This document shows, in pieces, positions 1 to 12,525 of a DNA stretch of 64,000 nt. This DNA is from Pratylenchus scribneri. Lineage: Eukaryota; Nematoda; Chromadorea; Rhabditida; Pratylenchidae. How positions within the stretch are numbered: position 1 is the stretch's first letter; each line of letters opens with the position of its first letter. The stretch spans positions 4,023,501 to 4,087,500 of the forward strand of contig JAQSEB010000041.1 in the NCBI GenBank assembly GCA_030063045.1. Direction: 5' to 3'. The notes beneath the pieces are model-generated. The model had not been told where the DNA came from. It did no database searches and worked only from the letters and a program-made list of their open reading frames with translations. The translations under genes were made by a program, and so were the position numbers.

Positions 1-3000
1 GCACTTGATGGGGGCAGAAGTAAGTGCCATATTTTTCTAATAATTCTTTTATGAATTTTGGGAGAAAATTTTTCTTACAATTTAATTTTTTTAATTGAAT
101 TTTTTGCTTAAATCAATTCCGAAACTTTTAGTTAGTCCCAGTCATATCGATGATGCTTTAAAGATTTTTACAATATTTTCTTCTTATCTTAAAACTAAAA
201 AAATTTTTAAACTACTAAAAATGATTTTTGATATATAATTATAATTCTCGATCTAATAAATATAAATTAAAAATAAAGAGAAAGTTGTCATAGTATGATG
301 AATAAATTCGTTATATTTCATATTTTAGATATACTTACAGAATTTTATGATTTTTATCAATGTCCTATTTTATACATATATTGAATAAGCTCTAATATAG
401 CCTAATAAAAATTATGAAATTTATCACTGTTAGCTTTTATAAATTACGAGTAAGAAATATCATCAAAATTGTAAAATATGACAAAATGAATGAGATCCGG
501 TCTTGTGTAATACCAGGAAATACCTTAAAATCCTGTAAAAAATTAAAAAATGATTTTGAAATTCAAATCCTATTTTTCAGATTCAAATCATGTTTTTTAC
601 ATGTTTTTAAAATTCTCAAAGTTAAATTTTTGCAACTAAAAAAATTTTTAGAATCAGAACTTCATAAAATATCTAGGTACCAAAAATTAATGAAGAATAA
701 ATTTTTAAGAGTGCTTAGAGTAGGCTTTTAATAATAAAAATACGGTATATTCTTTATAAAATTTAGCACGATGAAAAATTTTTTGATCGGTCCGAATGTT
801 TACCTGGCGGCCAAGACAATTTTATAATGGGTTCAGCAAACAATTTGGGCCCAGCCGAGACAATCGACACCCTCCAATTGTTCCACCCAAATGCATTCAA
901 ACTTTCGCCGTGTAGTATTGATAGTGTATCTCATTTTTTAAGAGAATTGGTAAAACTGGAAACAAAATCGCTTCATGAATATTTTGCACATAACAGTCAA
1001 AGGAATTGTTTAAATGAAGGTATATTTTAAAATATTTAAAAAATTATATGATATTAATTAATCTAAATTTAAAAATAAATTTTTAATCAGCTTTTAATCA
1101 AAAAATTATCAAAAATTTAAGATTTTAACATGATCTAATTCAATATTTTTTCAAAATTTTTTAAATTTAAAAAGAAATTTATTTTTACATAAATTTATTT
1201 TTAAAAATTTACTTACGGTAATCTGCTGACTAAACGAAATAGGCAACTGTTTTAAATGTATTTTATTCTATTATTTTTTGCAATCCAAAAATATTTTTTA
1301 TTGTTAAATTTTAGATGCAATAAGATTTCAGTAATTTCTCAAACCAAAGATGCAATTTGTCACAATTTGTGAAATTTTGAAGTTATTTTCCAAAGATTTA
1401 CCAAAAAATTACTAACAAAAAAATCTTACCATTTGGGTGAAATAGACCGAATTTTGTTAAATAAATTAATAATTAATTAAATTCTGAAAAATATTCTTAA
1501 TCTGAATGCTCATGATAATAATGGTAATTAGTATATAAATGGAAAAACATAAATTTTTATATTTTGTTAATTTCTTCCAAAATATTTTCAAAAAAAATAT
1601 TTGGCCACATGGTCATGATTTCTAAAAATAGATTTAGAATTAGATTTAAAAAAAATTTTACGCGCTAAATATTTTCATTTATTTTTTATATTTTGAACAG
1701 ATTTTAAAAAAGTTTAATTTTGAGATAAATATTTTTGAATTTTTTTGATTCATCTTCAGAGAATTTTTTTAAAAAATATTGTTGAATTATCTTGTTTTTC
1801 TGATTTTTAAATTGTTGCCAATCATCCAAAAATATTCGTCTTTTTAATAATTCCCAAAATTTCTACATTTTCATTTTATAAGATTCCGTGTAAATATTTT
1901 ACGCTATAAAAAATTGCAAAAATATTGGCTTTTCTATTTTTTAAATAAAAATTAATATTTAAAGGAAATTTCAATTCTAAAATTTCATTATATTAGCAAA
2001 TTTAAAAATTGTTTTAAATAATTTTTTTTAATTTATATTTATAAAACTAGAACAATTGATAATTTTGTGAAAACTCAATAAAATTTTGAATTATTTAGGA
2101 GCTAAAGAAAGTTATTGTGGCGATCACAATAAGGATGCTGAAAACGGAGAACAATGCGATTGTGGTTTCACATCATTAGAATGCAATTTGCCATGGAGTG
2201 ATTATTGTTGTACACCCTTAACAAATGACAATGGACAATACCAATCAAATGCATGCAAGTTGCGCAAAACAAGTCAGTGTTCCAAAAATGATCTTTGCTG
2301 CGGATTGAATTGTAAATTTACTGTTGGCAATAAATGTTCTGAAGGTACCCAATGTTTATTGCCATCAATTTGCAATGGATTATCATCTGAATGCCCTGAG
2401 CCGCAACACGTTCGCGGTAATATAATTTGCCAAGAAGAGAAAGTAAATATACAAATATTATATTTACTTTGAAGTATTATTTAGTATAAACAAGAAGGAT
2501 TATGTAAAAACGGAGTCTGCTTGGATGTTTGTGAATTTTTGGGTGCAAATAAATGCCGTCAACCTCGAAATGGATGTATGTTTTTTTTATTATTATATTC
2601 GTGATTTTTCAATTTAAGGCGATATTTACTGCAGACCAAAAGACAAAGAAGGTAATTTTTTAATAATTTACTAATAAAATGACTTAATTTCGATTAAATT
2701 TAACAAAATCCTTCTAATTATTCATTGCAAATTTCTTACTTTTAATAGAGTCAAAATCAAACATCACAACACATTTTTAAAGGCTCCATTTCTGGTTTTG
2801 ATTCCATATTTAAAAAAAAATTTTTAGTTAATTATTTCAAAAATAAAAAAAATGTAGTAATAATTAGCAAATTTTAAGTTAATTACTAAAATATGATGAA
2901 TATACTAAAAATAAGGAATTCTCATTTCTTAGATCTATGTTGATATGATTATTAAAATAGACTAATAAAATAACCGTAAAAATTAAAGAATGCGTTCATG

Positions 3001-3197
3001 TTTCAACATTTGCATTTATAAAACAATTGCCGATTCATCTCTTCAAACAGATTCAAAAAAGCAGTCATTCACAAAGATGCTTCGTGGATATCGAAAAAGG
3101 TGTTCAAGGTGACTTTTTTAATTATATTAAGAAAATTAATAAAATTATCCAAGGTGTTTGCGATGCAGTGGGAGTTTGTCGTCCACGTTTGCACTGA
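1..3197 (+). CDS. ADAM17/TACE-like metalloprotease, 3' part, secreted or broken
   Basis: Partial gene cut by the left edge. Exons: 1-19, 767-1019, 2099-2442, 2485-2575, 2619-2651, 3051-3108, 3154-3197. The first exon ends in H-L-M-G-A-E and the second opens with H-D, which completes an HExxHxxGxxHD zinc site across the intron. Then follow C-L-P-G-G-Q-D-N-F-I-M-G, a disintegrin domain (C-G-D...E-Q-C-D-C-G-F...C-N-G-L-S-S-E-C-P) and a Cys-rich end (G-V-C-D-A-V-G-V-C). The C-L-x-x-C-E and G-x-C-D-x-x-G-x-C spacing is closest to ADAM17, the sheddase whose nematode orthologue is adm-4. The family normally continues into a membrane span and a cytoplasmic tail; here a stop comes at 3195-3197 directly after G-V-C-R-P-R-L-H. 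Exon 5 leaves in phase 1, but exon 6 needs phase 0 to give the family-like sequence R-C-F-V-D-I-E-K-G-V-Q. The splice-consistent frame instead runs to a stop at 3245-3247. A possible poly(A) signal AATAAA lies at 3217-3222. Confidence 0.82.
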
Positions 3198-3683
3198 ATG
3201 AAAAGAAATGTTGGAAAATAAACAAAGAGAAATATTGGAATTTTTAAAAGCTTTAACACAATTAAATTGAAATAATTGATGTTAATTAATTCTCGGCATA
3301 AAATTATTCTAACTATAATATATTGGCTATAGTACCTAAAATAAATAATTCAGTCCACTCATTTTTTAATAAGTGAAATATTTAAAAAAAAAGCAATGAA
3401 TGATGTGATCTTGTTTTTTTTGCATTTTTATCGTACCAGATTTTCCAAAAATATCAAATATTTCTTATTTTCCAAATAAATCATCTTTTATCCCACGGGC
3501 AAAAATCATTTTATAAAATCATCTGTATTTGAGAGGGATGGAAGCCCGACAAAATTTATGTGTGCGCAAATGAGCAAATTTGTATGGAAAAAATAACAGT
3601 AAATAGGAAGGTGGGAAATTTAATGGTAAAAATAAATTGTTCGAAAGGAAAAAATATAGGGCATTTTAGAATAACATTTTCAT

Positions 3684-3840
3684 TAGGGTTGGAGGTTGGA
3701 CAAAGTCGGTTTGAAAAAATCGGTGAAATTTAGAATAGAAATTGGGAAATTTCGCTCAAAAAACGGAAAATTGGAGAAACTTGAACCGAAACCCGACATT
3801 TTTCAAAAACCGAAAACCGACTTTGAGCAACTCTATTCTC
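3684..3840. mobile_element. Small TIR element, CAAAGTCGGTTT family
   Basis: The left end reads TAGGGTTGGAGG followed by TTGGACAAAGTCGGTTT. The right end reads CCGACTTTGAGCAACTC, its approximate inverse complement. The AT-rich middle carries runs of AAACCGAAA. Related inverted-repeat elements lie at 36786-37037 and 59262-59397. It looks like a non-autonomous MITE; no clean target duplication was seen. The open frame over it (3696-3905) is not taken as a gene. Confidence 0.5.
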
Positions 3841-4203
3841 AGTCAGCCGAAATGAGCCATCATTTTCGGCATAATAATGCATGGATGGGTAGGAGGGAGG
3901 ACTAGGGGGGGGGGGGGGGGACTAGGGAATTTGGCTTTTTTGACATTGTGGTGGTGGTGCAAAAAAAAATGAACAAATAAAGCCAAATATAGGCGTATAA
4001 AGTTGCATTTTAATAATGTTAAAATAAATTTATGTGTGAAAAATACAGAGCAAAAATACTGGAGCAAAATAACTTTTTTTAATTGAATAATTGGGTTTAG
4101 GAGGAAAAAACAGAAAGAAAAATGTGTGTAAAATCCCAAAAAAATGTTTAATCGATTCTGTCCCTCCTTTTCATCTTTGCTGCTAATCCACAAAATAATC
4201 AAA

Positions 4204-7200
4204 TCATTCACGCTCTCGGGATGAGGATGGTCCGGCACTGCCTCCGGCCGAAGCTGCTGATGATGATGGGGCATCGGCGGCTGTACCGTCCACACGTGCG
4301 CGCAATTTTGGGTCCAAACGATCGAAGTAGACATGGCGAAGGGCCTCGCCCAGCTGCACACGGGAATTGGGCTCATATTCCAACCTGCAAATTTTAAGGG
4401 TAAAATTAATTCATAATTTAATTTTGAAATTTTAAATAAAAATGTTCGTTTAATTTGCATCTTAGGAAAAGGGAAATAATCTATAATTTATTTATTGAAA
4501 TATTTAATTGATAAAAAGATTGTTTAATCTGTTCCTCAGGCTTAAAAAATATATATATAAATTAGAAAATTCTTTTTAAAATTAATGTAAATCAAAATAT
4601 TCTATAAAAATCATAAAAAACTATATAGAAAAAAATGAAAACTTTTTTATGATCTTTAAAATATTCTAGAAATTATAAAAGAATTAAAAATTTAGAAAAA
4701 ATTTGACCTCCTTTTTGAATCTCATAAAAATTATTCCGATTCATATTATATAATTAAAGCAAAAAAGGTCGTAATTGATTTTGGACAAAGAGGGATACCA
4801 CGAAAAATATTTTTAAAAATAAAAGTTAAATAAAATTATTTATTCATGAATAATCAGCAGTTAATTCACTTACATTTGATGGATCAAGTTGAAAAGATGC
4901 TGGTGCTCCTCCGTATTTGATTGCATATAGCGCTGAAAATAAAATAATAAAATTAAATATTTTAAATGAATTTGAAAAAAATATTTTTAAAATATTAATA
5001 AAATTTTCAATAATCGAAAAAATATTTTATATTTATTATAAATTTAAAATTTATTCGAATTCACCTGCAATGGCTTGCAATTGTCCCGTACATATTGTCC
5101 AGCCGAAGTGCGTTCGTTCCAATCCAAACGGCCATGGTAAAAGTATTTTGTCCTGCAATTGTATGGGAAATTAGTGTTTAAAAAATTTTTTGTATTAATT
5201 TTTTCACGAATTTTAATTTTAGTTGACATTTTCTGTTGAAATAAGTCGAAAAAAAATTTTCGACCCTGGCAGGACTCGAACCTGCAATCCCCGGCTTCGT
5301 AGGCCGATGCCTTATCCAATTGGGCCACAGGGCCAGTGGTCAACCCACCATTTCTTTTTTCCTATGTTCCCCCTCTTTGCCTTCCAATAAAGAAGAAAGG
5401 AAGACAATTTCCTCCAATTTTAACCCAAAAAATTCGATAAAAAAAATAAAAAAAAAACAATATTTTAATGTTAATAAATTCCATAATTAAATTATAAAAA
5501 TGTGAAAACCCACTTCGTTTTGCGGCCCATCCTATAGGGAATATTGTCCAAAATGCGTTCCATCATGGCCAAATGTTCACGATTGTCATGGGTCTGGAAC
5601 AGTGTTTGACCGGTGTACAGCTCAAACATGATGCATCCAATGGACCAAACATCGCAAGGCTGGGCCCAGCCCAATTCTGTAATTGGGTGGAAAATTCATT
5701 ATTTTTGAAATATAATTCATAAAAATTGCTTTAAAATTTCTAGAAACTCATAAAAAAATTTTGTCAATTTTTTAATAAATGGGAGAATTATTATTTAATT
5801 TGAAGTCAATTTAATATGCCACCAAAATGGTCAAAATTTTTAAAACCAAATTATAAATTAAATAAAAAAGAGGTAAAAATAAAAACTTAAATATTTTTAT
5901 TAAAATTTTGAAAGTTTAATTTTATCATAAAATCAAACTTCAAGAATAAGAAGCAAAAAAAAAATAATCTATAAATTGTAAATATTTCTTAGAAACCCAT
6001 AAAAAAATTTAGTCACATTTTTAATAAAAAGAGAATTATTTAGTTTGAATTCAATTTTATAACAAACCGAGAAATGCCCAATTTAAAATTAAATAATTAT
6101 CCATAAAAATGAAAACTAAATTATATTTCTTAGAAACCCATAAAAAATTCTAGTCACATTTTTAATAAAAAGGAATTTATTTAATTTGAAGTTAATTTTA
6201 GAAACAGATGATGTGGACAAACTATTTTAAATTAAAAATTAATAATAAGTGAAGTGGTAAAAAAAATAATAATATTTTTTAAAATTTTGAAAAAGGTGAA
6301 TTATAAAGTTCGTTAAAAACCAACCAAGAATGACTTCGGGTGCTCGATAGTGGCGAGTTGAGACAATGGTGGAATGATGCTCATGATCAAATGTGGCAGA
6401 ACCCAAATCGATGAGGCGAACAGTGGCATCCTTAAATTTATTTAATTAATTATTTCAAATTAAAAATCAAATTTATTTTTTTGGTTTAAAAAAATTTAAA
6501 AAAATGTAACCCATAAAATTTTAAATTATAATTTAAGACAAAATCGGTGACTTTTAAGAGAAAATAAAAATTTGGAAAGGACGCTGCGATCAAAAAAGAT
6601 AATTTAAAAAATTAATTTTTATATTCCATAAAATTCATTTAATTAAATGTTAAAATCCTTTCTTTAAATAAATTTCCCACCTTTACAACGCGCATTGGTT
6701 TTCGACGACGTCCGGCCTCCCCTTCGCCGTTTGCGCCGGCTCCATTGTTGGTAATTGTGGTGTAATCAGAGTTGAGGAATAGGATGTTCTCCGGCTTCAG
6801 GTCCGTGTGGGTCAACCGGTTGTCGTGCAAAAATTTGACAGCATGGGTCAACTTAAATGATTGAGGAAAAAAATTAAAAATTTTATTGAAAAAAATTTTT
6901 ATTAAAAAATAAAAGATAATTTTTTTATTTCTACTTATATTAAATTTAAAAAATTTATTTATCTTAAAGAAATAAAATAGAAATGAGAAATAGTTAATCT
7001 ATAAAGTAATGGAAAAATAAATCTCACTTGATAGGCAATATAACGGGCTTGGTCCATTGGATATGGCCGATAATCGTTCATTTTCTAGAAAAAATGTGAA
7101 TTTATTTTGATATTTTATATAAATTATTTTTGGTTTCGAATTCATTGTCATCCATTGTCAATTATATTTAAAAAATTTTCTCTTGTTATATTAATTTCAA

Positions 7201-10200
7201 TAAAATTAAAATCTATGGTGTGCAAAATTTTTTATGGAAATATTTAATTTTGTCTCAATTTTTGTTTTAATCAATTTCACATTCTTGAAATTAAAATTAC
7301 CATAAAGTCGAACACACTCAATCCAAGAAGGTCGAACAGAAGGCACATCTTGAAATGATTGGGAAATTTTAAAATAATTAATTTGGTCATTTTAACGTTT
7401 CAAAAAATTTTGGATGTAAATTTTTTAAAAATCATGATATTTTTATGGAATTTTATATTTTATTTTGTTACAAAAAAAATTCGTAAATCGAATTATTTTG
7501 AAAGTAATTCACTAATTTTAACCACAAAAAATTTATTAATTCTCATCCAGCCAAAACTCACATGTCCATAATAGTCGAAATGATCCAGCAATTGGATGAC
7601 CAAATGTTTTCCCTCCGGATCCTTATCTTTCAGTTTGCGCAAAACGTTGATCTCAAGACGGGCGGCCTCTCTGTATTTGGACACATTTTTGATGATTTTG
7701 AGAGCGCGTTGCGGGGCGCCTCCTCCTCCACTTTTCCCTTCGGCACGCAAATCCTTCACTTGAACCACTTTGCCAAATGTCCCTTCGCCCAGGGTTTTGG
7801 TAATTTCATCTGCGAAATTTAAGTTCATATTTATTTTCTAAAGAAATTTTTGTAGAGAAATGTAAGGCTAATATTTAATTTCAACAAATATGTGGAAGGA
7901 TTTAAATTAAATAACTTGAAAAATAATTTATGGGTTCAAAAAAAAATTTTGCTTGTGAAATTTATTATTTTATTTATTTTTGAAGTTTTTTTTGTTTGAA
8001 TGTCTTCTTCGAGCTTCGACAAATATTTTATTTCAGCAAATATATGCATGATTTAAAATAAATTGCTTGGAATAATAATTTATGGGTTCAAAAAATGTAA
8101 ATTTTTTTGGTAAAAATTATTTTTTCCTTATATTTGTTACAATTTTATAAAAATTTTCTAAAGGATAAAATTAAATAAAATATTAATTAATTTTTTAGTT
8201 ATTTTTTTTAAATTTTTTTTGTTGAGAAGTTCTGCGAATAAGTATTTAATTTAAATAAATATGTTCAATGATTTAAAATAAATTGCCTGAAAATAATTTA
8301 TGAGTTCAACAAAAATTTAAATTTTTGTCAATTTTTATTGAATTATTTTTTATTTGAAATTAAAACTTTTGTAAGCTGATTTTTTAGTTAATAAATTTAC
8401 CTTAAAAATGAAATTCAAAATAAAAATAATTCCCTAATTTTCTTTAATTTTTGATACCAATATTTTCAACTCACATCGATTGTCGATTATCTGCCCATTG
8501 TAGTAAATCAAATGCCCTTCCTTGTCATCCTGGATTGGTGGTTGTTGCTGACGGCCATGTCCTCCGGGAGAAGGTGCCACCTCGCCATGTGCCCCATGAT
8601 GATGCGTCGTTTTGCCGGCACTGCTGCCACCCGCATGTTCCTTTAATTTATGATTATAGTTTAATGTGGTTGGAAGAAAATAAGTGTTTAATAAAACTGC
8701 ACAAAATTCACGCAAAATTGTTATTGTTAGAAAATTAATTTTTTGTATTTTTTAAAATTTTTTTTCTCAATATTTTTTTAATGTAAAATTGAATAAATCA
8801 CAGAATATATTTGATTTGGAAAATAAATTAGTTCCCATTTAATTGAAAATTATAGGGAAAAAATTTTATGGGTTTCAAATAATTTTGGAATAAAACTAAT
8901 TTTTACATTATTTTTAGGTGAAATTTTAATAGGTGGTAAAAAAATCAAAAAATAAAAATAAATTATCGAATTTTTTATTTATGAACTCTTTGCCTTTGAG
9001 GGAGAGATGTGAATGATTTAAAATCAAGAATTAATAAATTTATTAGTACAAAAACAAAAATTCACTCTAACATTGCGAAGTGTGGATTAGTTCGGCCCAT
9101 TCCAATCCATCGCACACACTCAATCCAATTCACGCGGACACCCACCAACAATGGTCTTTTTCGGACTCCACTGCCTGCTGTTCCTGTCCCACCACCGGCA
9201 ATGATTTTATCCACTTTTGCGGAAACGGATGGAGGCAATTGAAGAGAGGCAATGAGGGAGGCCGTGGCCGGGTTCATCACTTTTTGTAGCGGTTTTTGTT
9301 GTTGAGCAGTGGATTGTTGGGGACGACCCGGATATGGAGGTGGAGGAATTGGAGGATTTGGATGATGTTGGCCTGCTATTGCATTTTCACCCGGTAAAAT
9401 TTGCCTTTGATGCCGGGACAAATTTAGGACAGGCACTCGCGCTTCTGCCGTAGATTCACCCGGGGTTTCATAGCTTTCATCCTCCTCCTCTTCTTCTTCT
9501 TCCTCTTCTTCCTTTTGTTTGCCTCCTTCATCGCGCGCTTCTTTCGGCATATCGGAAGAATTTTCCAGCTCTACCGTAGCCTGGAACTCTAAAGGTGGCC
9601 GACTATTGGATTGGTTGGGAGGCGGTGCCTGCGAGTGGCCTTCCCTCCGGCTTTTCTCGTCCTCTTCATCTTCTTTGCCGTCTTCCTTGTCATTTCCCCT
9701 CCTATCTCTGCCTCGTCTCTCGGAACTAGGCGTTGCACTTTGTTCGGCACTTTCGGCCGCCGATGCCAACAAAGCCAGTGTTGTGGAACATTCTGCCTGA
9801 TATTCTGGAGGACGACGGAAATTGGGAACAGCCGGTGGCGAATCCAACTCATGATCAATGGAAACGGCCACCAATGGCATATTGTGCCTGGAAGAAGGCG
9901 GAACATTACGGAATCGTGCGAATTGTTGCTGTTGCCTGGATTGTTGTGATGTTGCGGTGGCAGACGAAGTTTCTTCCCCTCCAATGCGGGCACTGCCCGA
10001 ATGGGAATGGGCCAATTGTTGTTGGGTGGAAGGAGGCTGAAGTTGTTTGGCTGCATTGCCGCCCCCATTCTCCTTTTCTTCCTCCGGATCCCGCCGATTT
10101 GCCAACCTGTTCAACTCTCTTCGTGCTAACATTGATGGGGAGGCTGGTGGCTTTCCGGCCAATCCAGCAGTGGATTTTGGTTGTTTACCGGCATTTCCGC

Positions 10201-10507
10201 CGTTGCCACCGCCACCTGTTTCCGTCTGTGGATGAAAGGCGGCATAAACAGCATCGACGGTGTATTTGGCCTGTGCCTCTTCAACCAATGGTTGTTGTTT
10301 TTTCCCTCCGGACCTAGAGCCGCTCGCTTTCATTGGAATTGCTGTTTTGCCTTCGGCAAGCAATTTGGCTGCTGCTGCGGCCGGATTCAACTTTTGTTGT
10401 GCATTTAGGGTGGGTTGTTTGTTATTGGAAAGAGAAGTTGGCGGTTGATGGCCATTACCGATGTTTTTGGTGCTGGTGGTCGATGAATGGGTAGAAGGAT
10501 CCGGCAT
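4204..10507 (-). CDS. CLK/DOA-type LAMMER dual-specificity protein kinase
   Basis: Complete gene. Exons on the minus strand: 10507-9134 (the donor could also be at 9146), 8640-8475, 7809-7562, 7348-7301, 7084-7028, 6851-6681, 6430-6325, 5676-5514, 5152-5065, 4932-4874, 4384-4204. All phases agree and give about 886 aa. A TAA lies directly before the ATG, which fixes the start unless an upstream exon exists. Residues 1-458 are disordered (Q-, P-, G-rich, with a long acidic Glu run). The kinase domain begins near 514: L-G-E-G-T-F-G-K-V at 520-528, lysine in A-L-K-I-I near 551, catalytic H-T-D-L-K-P-E-N near 646-653, R-A-P-E-V-I-L, and the signature E-H-L-A-M-M-E-R near 757-764. CLK kinases phosphorylate SR splicing factors in the nucleus. 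The metal-binding motif is D-L-G (I-D-L-G-S-A-T-F) instead of the usual D-F-G. The intron between the 5676-5514 and 5152-5065 exons hosts a tRNA gene. Confidence 0.96.
5261..5334 (-). tRNA. tRNA-Arg (anticodon ACG), intronic
   Basis: On the minus strand it starts GGCCCTGTGGCCCAATTGGA and folds as a full cloverleaf. A 7-bp acceptor stem (GGCCCTG with CAGGGTC, one G-U pair) carries discriminator G. The D arm has GCC/GGC, the anticodon arm TCGGC/GCCGG has loop CTACGAA, and the T arm GCAGG/CCTGC has loop TTCGAGT. The anticodon ACG reads CGN arginine codons. A run of eight T follows the 3' end on the transcribed strand, as expected for a Pol III terminator. It lies inside a CLK kinase intron (5153-5513) in the same orientation, with its own internal A and B boxes. 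Confidence 0.95.
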
Positions 10508-12525
10508 TTAAGCCGGTCAAAAAAGGCAAGATCTAATTTTAGGTGAAAATGCAGTGTACAAATAAATGTAATAATAAAAAGAAATTATTCTTTAAAAAGA
10601 TAACAGGCTCTTATAATTCAGAAACTAAATTTATAAATCACAAAAATGGCAAAATAGGTGTCTATTTAACTTTTTTCCCTTTGAAATTTCCCAAAGAAAA
10701 CTTCTAAAAATAGATAATTTTTGACTATTTATTGGAGTTTTACAATGAAATTTTTCCTCAAAAAATGAAAACATAGATTAAAAATATGTAAAAGCATAAA
10801 ATAAATGCTCAAATGCTTAAAATTCCGTTTATTTTTGTTTATTGTTTATTTTTCTAAATTTATCATAAAGAATAAACTCATTTTTTGAATTACTGGAGAT
10901 TTTAAAAATAAACTATCATCAGTTTCAGAGGCAAAAGGAATTTATTGATGTGAATCATACATACACTAAGTTTTGTGTGTTTTTAGGAATCGCTTAAAAA
11001 GTGAATTTTTGAACGCTTTTGTTGATTCTGGCCGATGGATGATGATAACGGGGAAAAAGTCAAGGTGAGGGGGAAGAGGTGGAGGGATCGGACGAATGAG
11101 ATTCAGATTGATTTGACTCTGAATGATGAGGGAAAAGACAAAATAGAGCAGCCGCTTTGGGCGCATTTGACGCAAAACGGGGATAAAAGAAAGCTTTGGG
11201 GGATAAATAAAGAGAAGGCGAACACACAGATGAAAAAAGAGGTGGTTGGTTTTGATTTTGATGAGGTTCAGGCAATAGGAGGTGGAATAAAATCAATCCA
11301 ACAAAAATTGTTGTGAATAGCCAATTATTGAGGAAAATATTATAATAAAAAAAATTTGGCGGATAAAATTTGAAATTAAATTGATTTCAGTTTCAGGCTA
11401 AATTTTCTTTTTAATTTTCAAAAAATGGATTAGAGTTTATTCTATGAGTTTCAGTTAATTTTATAAATAAATTAAAAAACCAACTTTGACTTATCAAAAT
11501 TGAAATTAATAATTTTAATTATCGAAAATTAACTAAAAGTAATCCGGAATAGGACACCAGTAAAAGGATAAGAAGCATATGGCCAGTAAGAAAAATGCGC
11601 TAAGTAATTTAAAATAGAAATGTGGGTAAAATAATCAAGGGTGATTGGAATTGGGAATAAGGGAAGAGAAATGATCGAGAGGCGCGATCTGTGATATTAA
11701 GCTTGGCGCGCACTTCACACGCTAGTCTTTCACGCATTTGTTTTCTACTCTTGGAATGCTGCCTGCGAGGTGAAAAGTTCAAAAAACTTTGAGGTTGGGA
11801 ACAAAAAGCTTGTTGTTGCTTTGGGCCGAGGATATGCGTGTGAAGATCACTTTATTGAATGAGGATGAGGACACCGCGGAGGTGGAATATTAGAAAACAT
11901 AGAGCGTGAAATCGATTGTGTGGTGTGTGCATTTTGACAGGCTCCATAGTGATAGAATAAAAAGTTCAGAGTCCGCCGTTGTAATTCCGTCAATTTTGTT
12001 TAGAATTTAGAAAAATAAAAAACAGAAATATGCCATTTTATGAATTATTTTTAGTAATTGGATCCATCAATTTCTATCGATCCGATATTATATAAATACT
12101 TGATAATGATGCCCAATTATGGGTTATTCGATGTCAAAATTTTTGGAATAGCTGGACGGAATAAGAAATGCTTTCGGTAAAAGCTCGAATTGCGAGCAGT
12201 CAAAGTGAAAGAGATGGGAATTGTTAATGCAAAATATGGGCGAGTGATTGTTTTATATGTTTTTAAATTATTATTAATTTTATTTAATAAAGCCTATTAA
12301 GGGTCAAAAAGCATGCCGAGATTTCAGAAAAGTCTAAAGCTTTTGGGCTCTTTTTAAAAATTTTTAATGATAATTTCCTTGAAAAATGTGCCAAAAATAA
12401 TCAAAATAGGTTTGCCTAAAAATGTGAAAATAAATTTTCAAAAAAATTTTTTGATTAAAAGTAAAATCACGAAAATTCAAGCAAAAAAGTATACAAAATG
12501 TTTCCCTATTGAAGATATTCTCCCA
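10508..12525. other. Intergenic/5' flank of the kinase gene, no supported gene
   Basis: AT-rich DNA upstream of the kinase start. A purine-rich open frame at 11035-11316 (+, 93 aa, charged, beginning M-D-D-D-N-G-E-K-V) stands out from its surroundings, but I see no known domain and no splice context, and the opposite strand is also open. From 11690 to 11950 composition is more balanced, with short inverted repeats such as AAAGTTCAAAAAACTTTGA, possibly a regulatory segment. No RNA gene was recognised. Confidence 0.35.

Noticed and set aside
3696..3905. 69-codon frame between the ADAM and kinase genes
   Set aside because: Covers the small TIR element with AAACCGAAA runs; no independent coding signal.
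5044..5343. 99-codon minus-strand frame
   Set aside because: It runs through a kinase exon, its intron and the tRNA gene; the exon is used only at 5152-5065.
9519..10448. Several plus-strand frames opposite the kinase first exon
   Set aside because: They are antisense shadows of the low-complexity N-terminal exon; the minus strand joins in phase to a clear CLK kinase.
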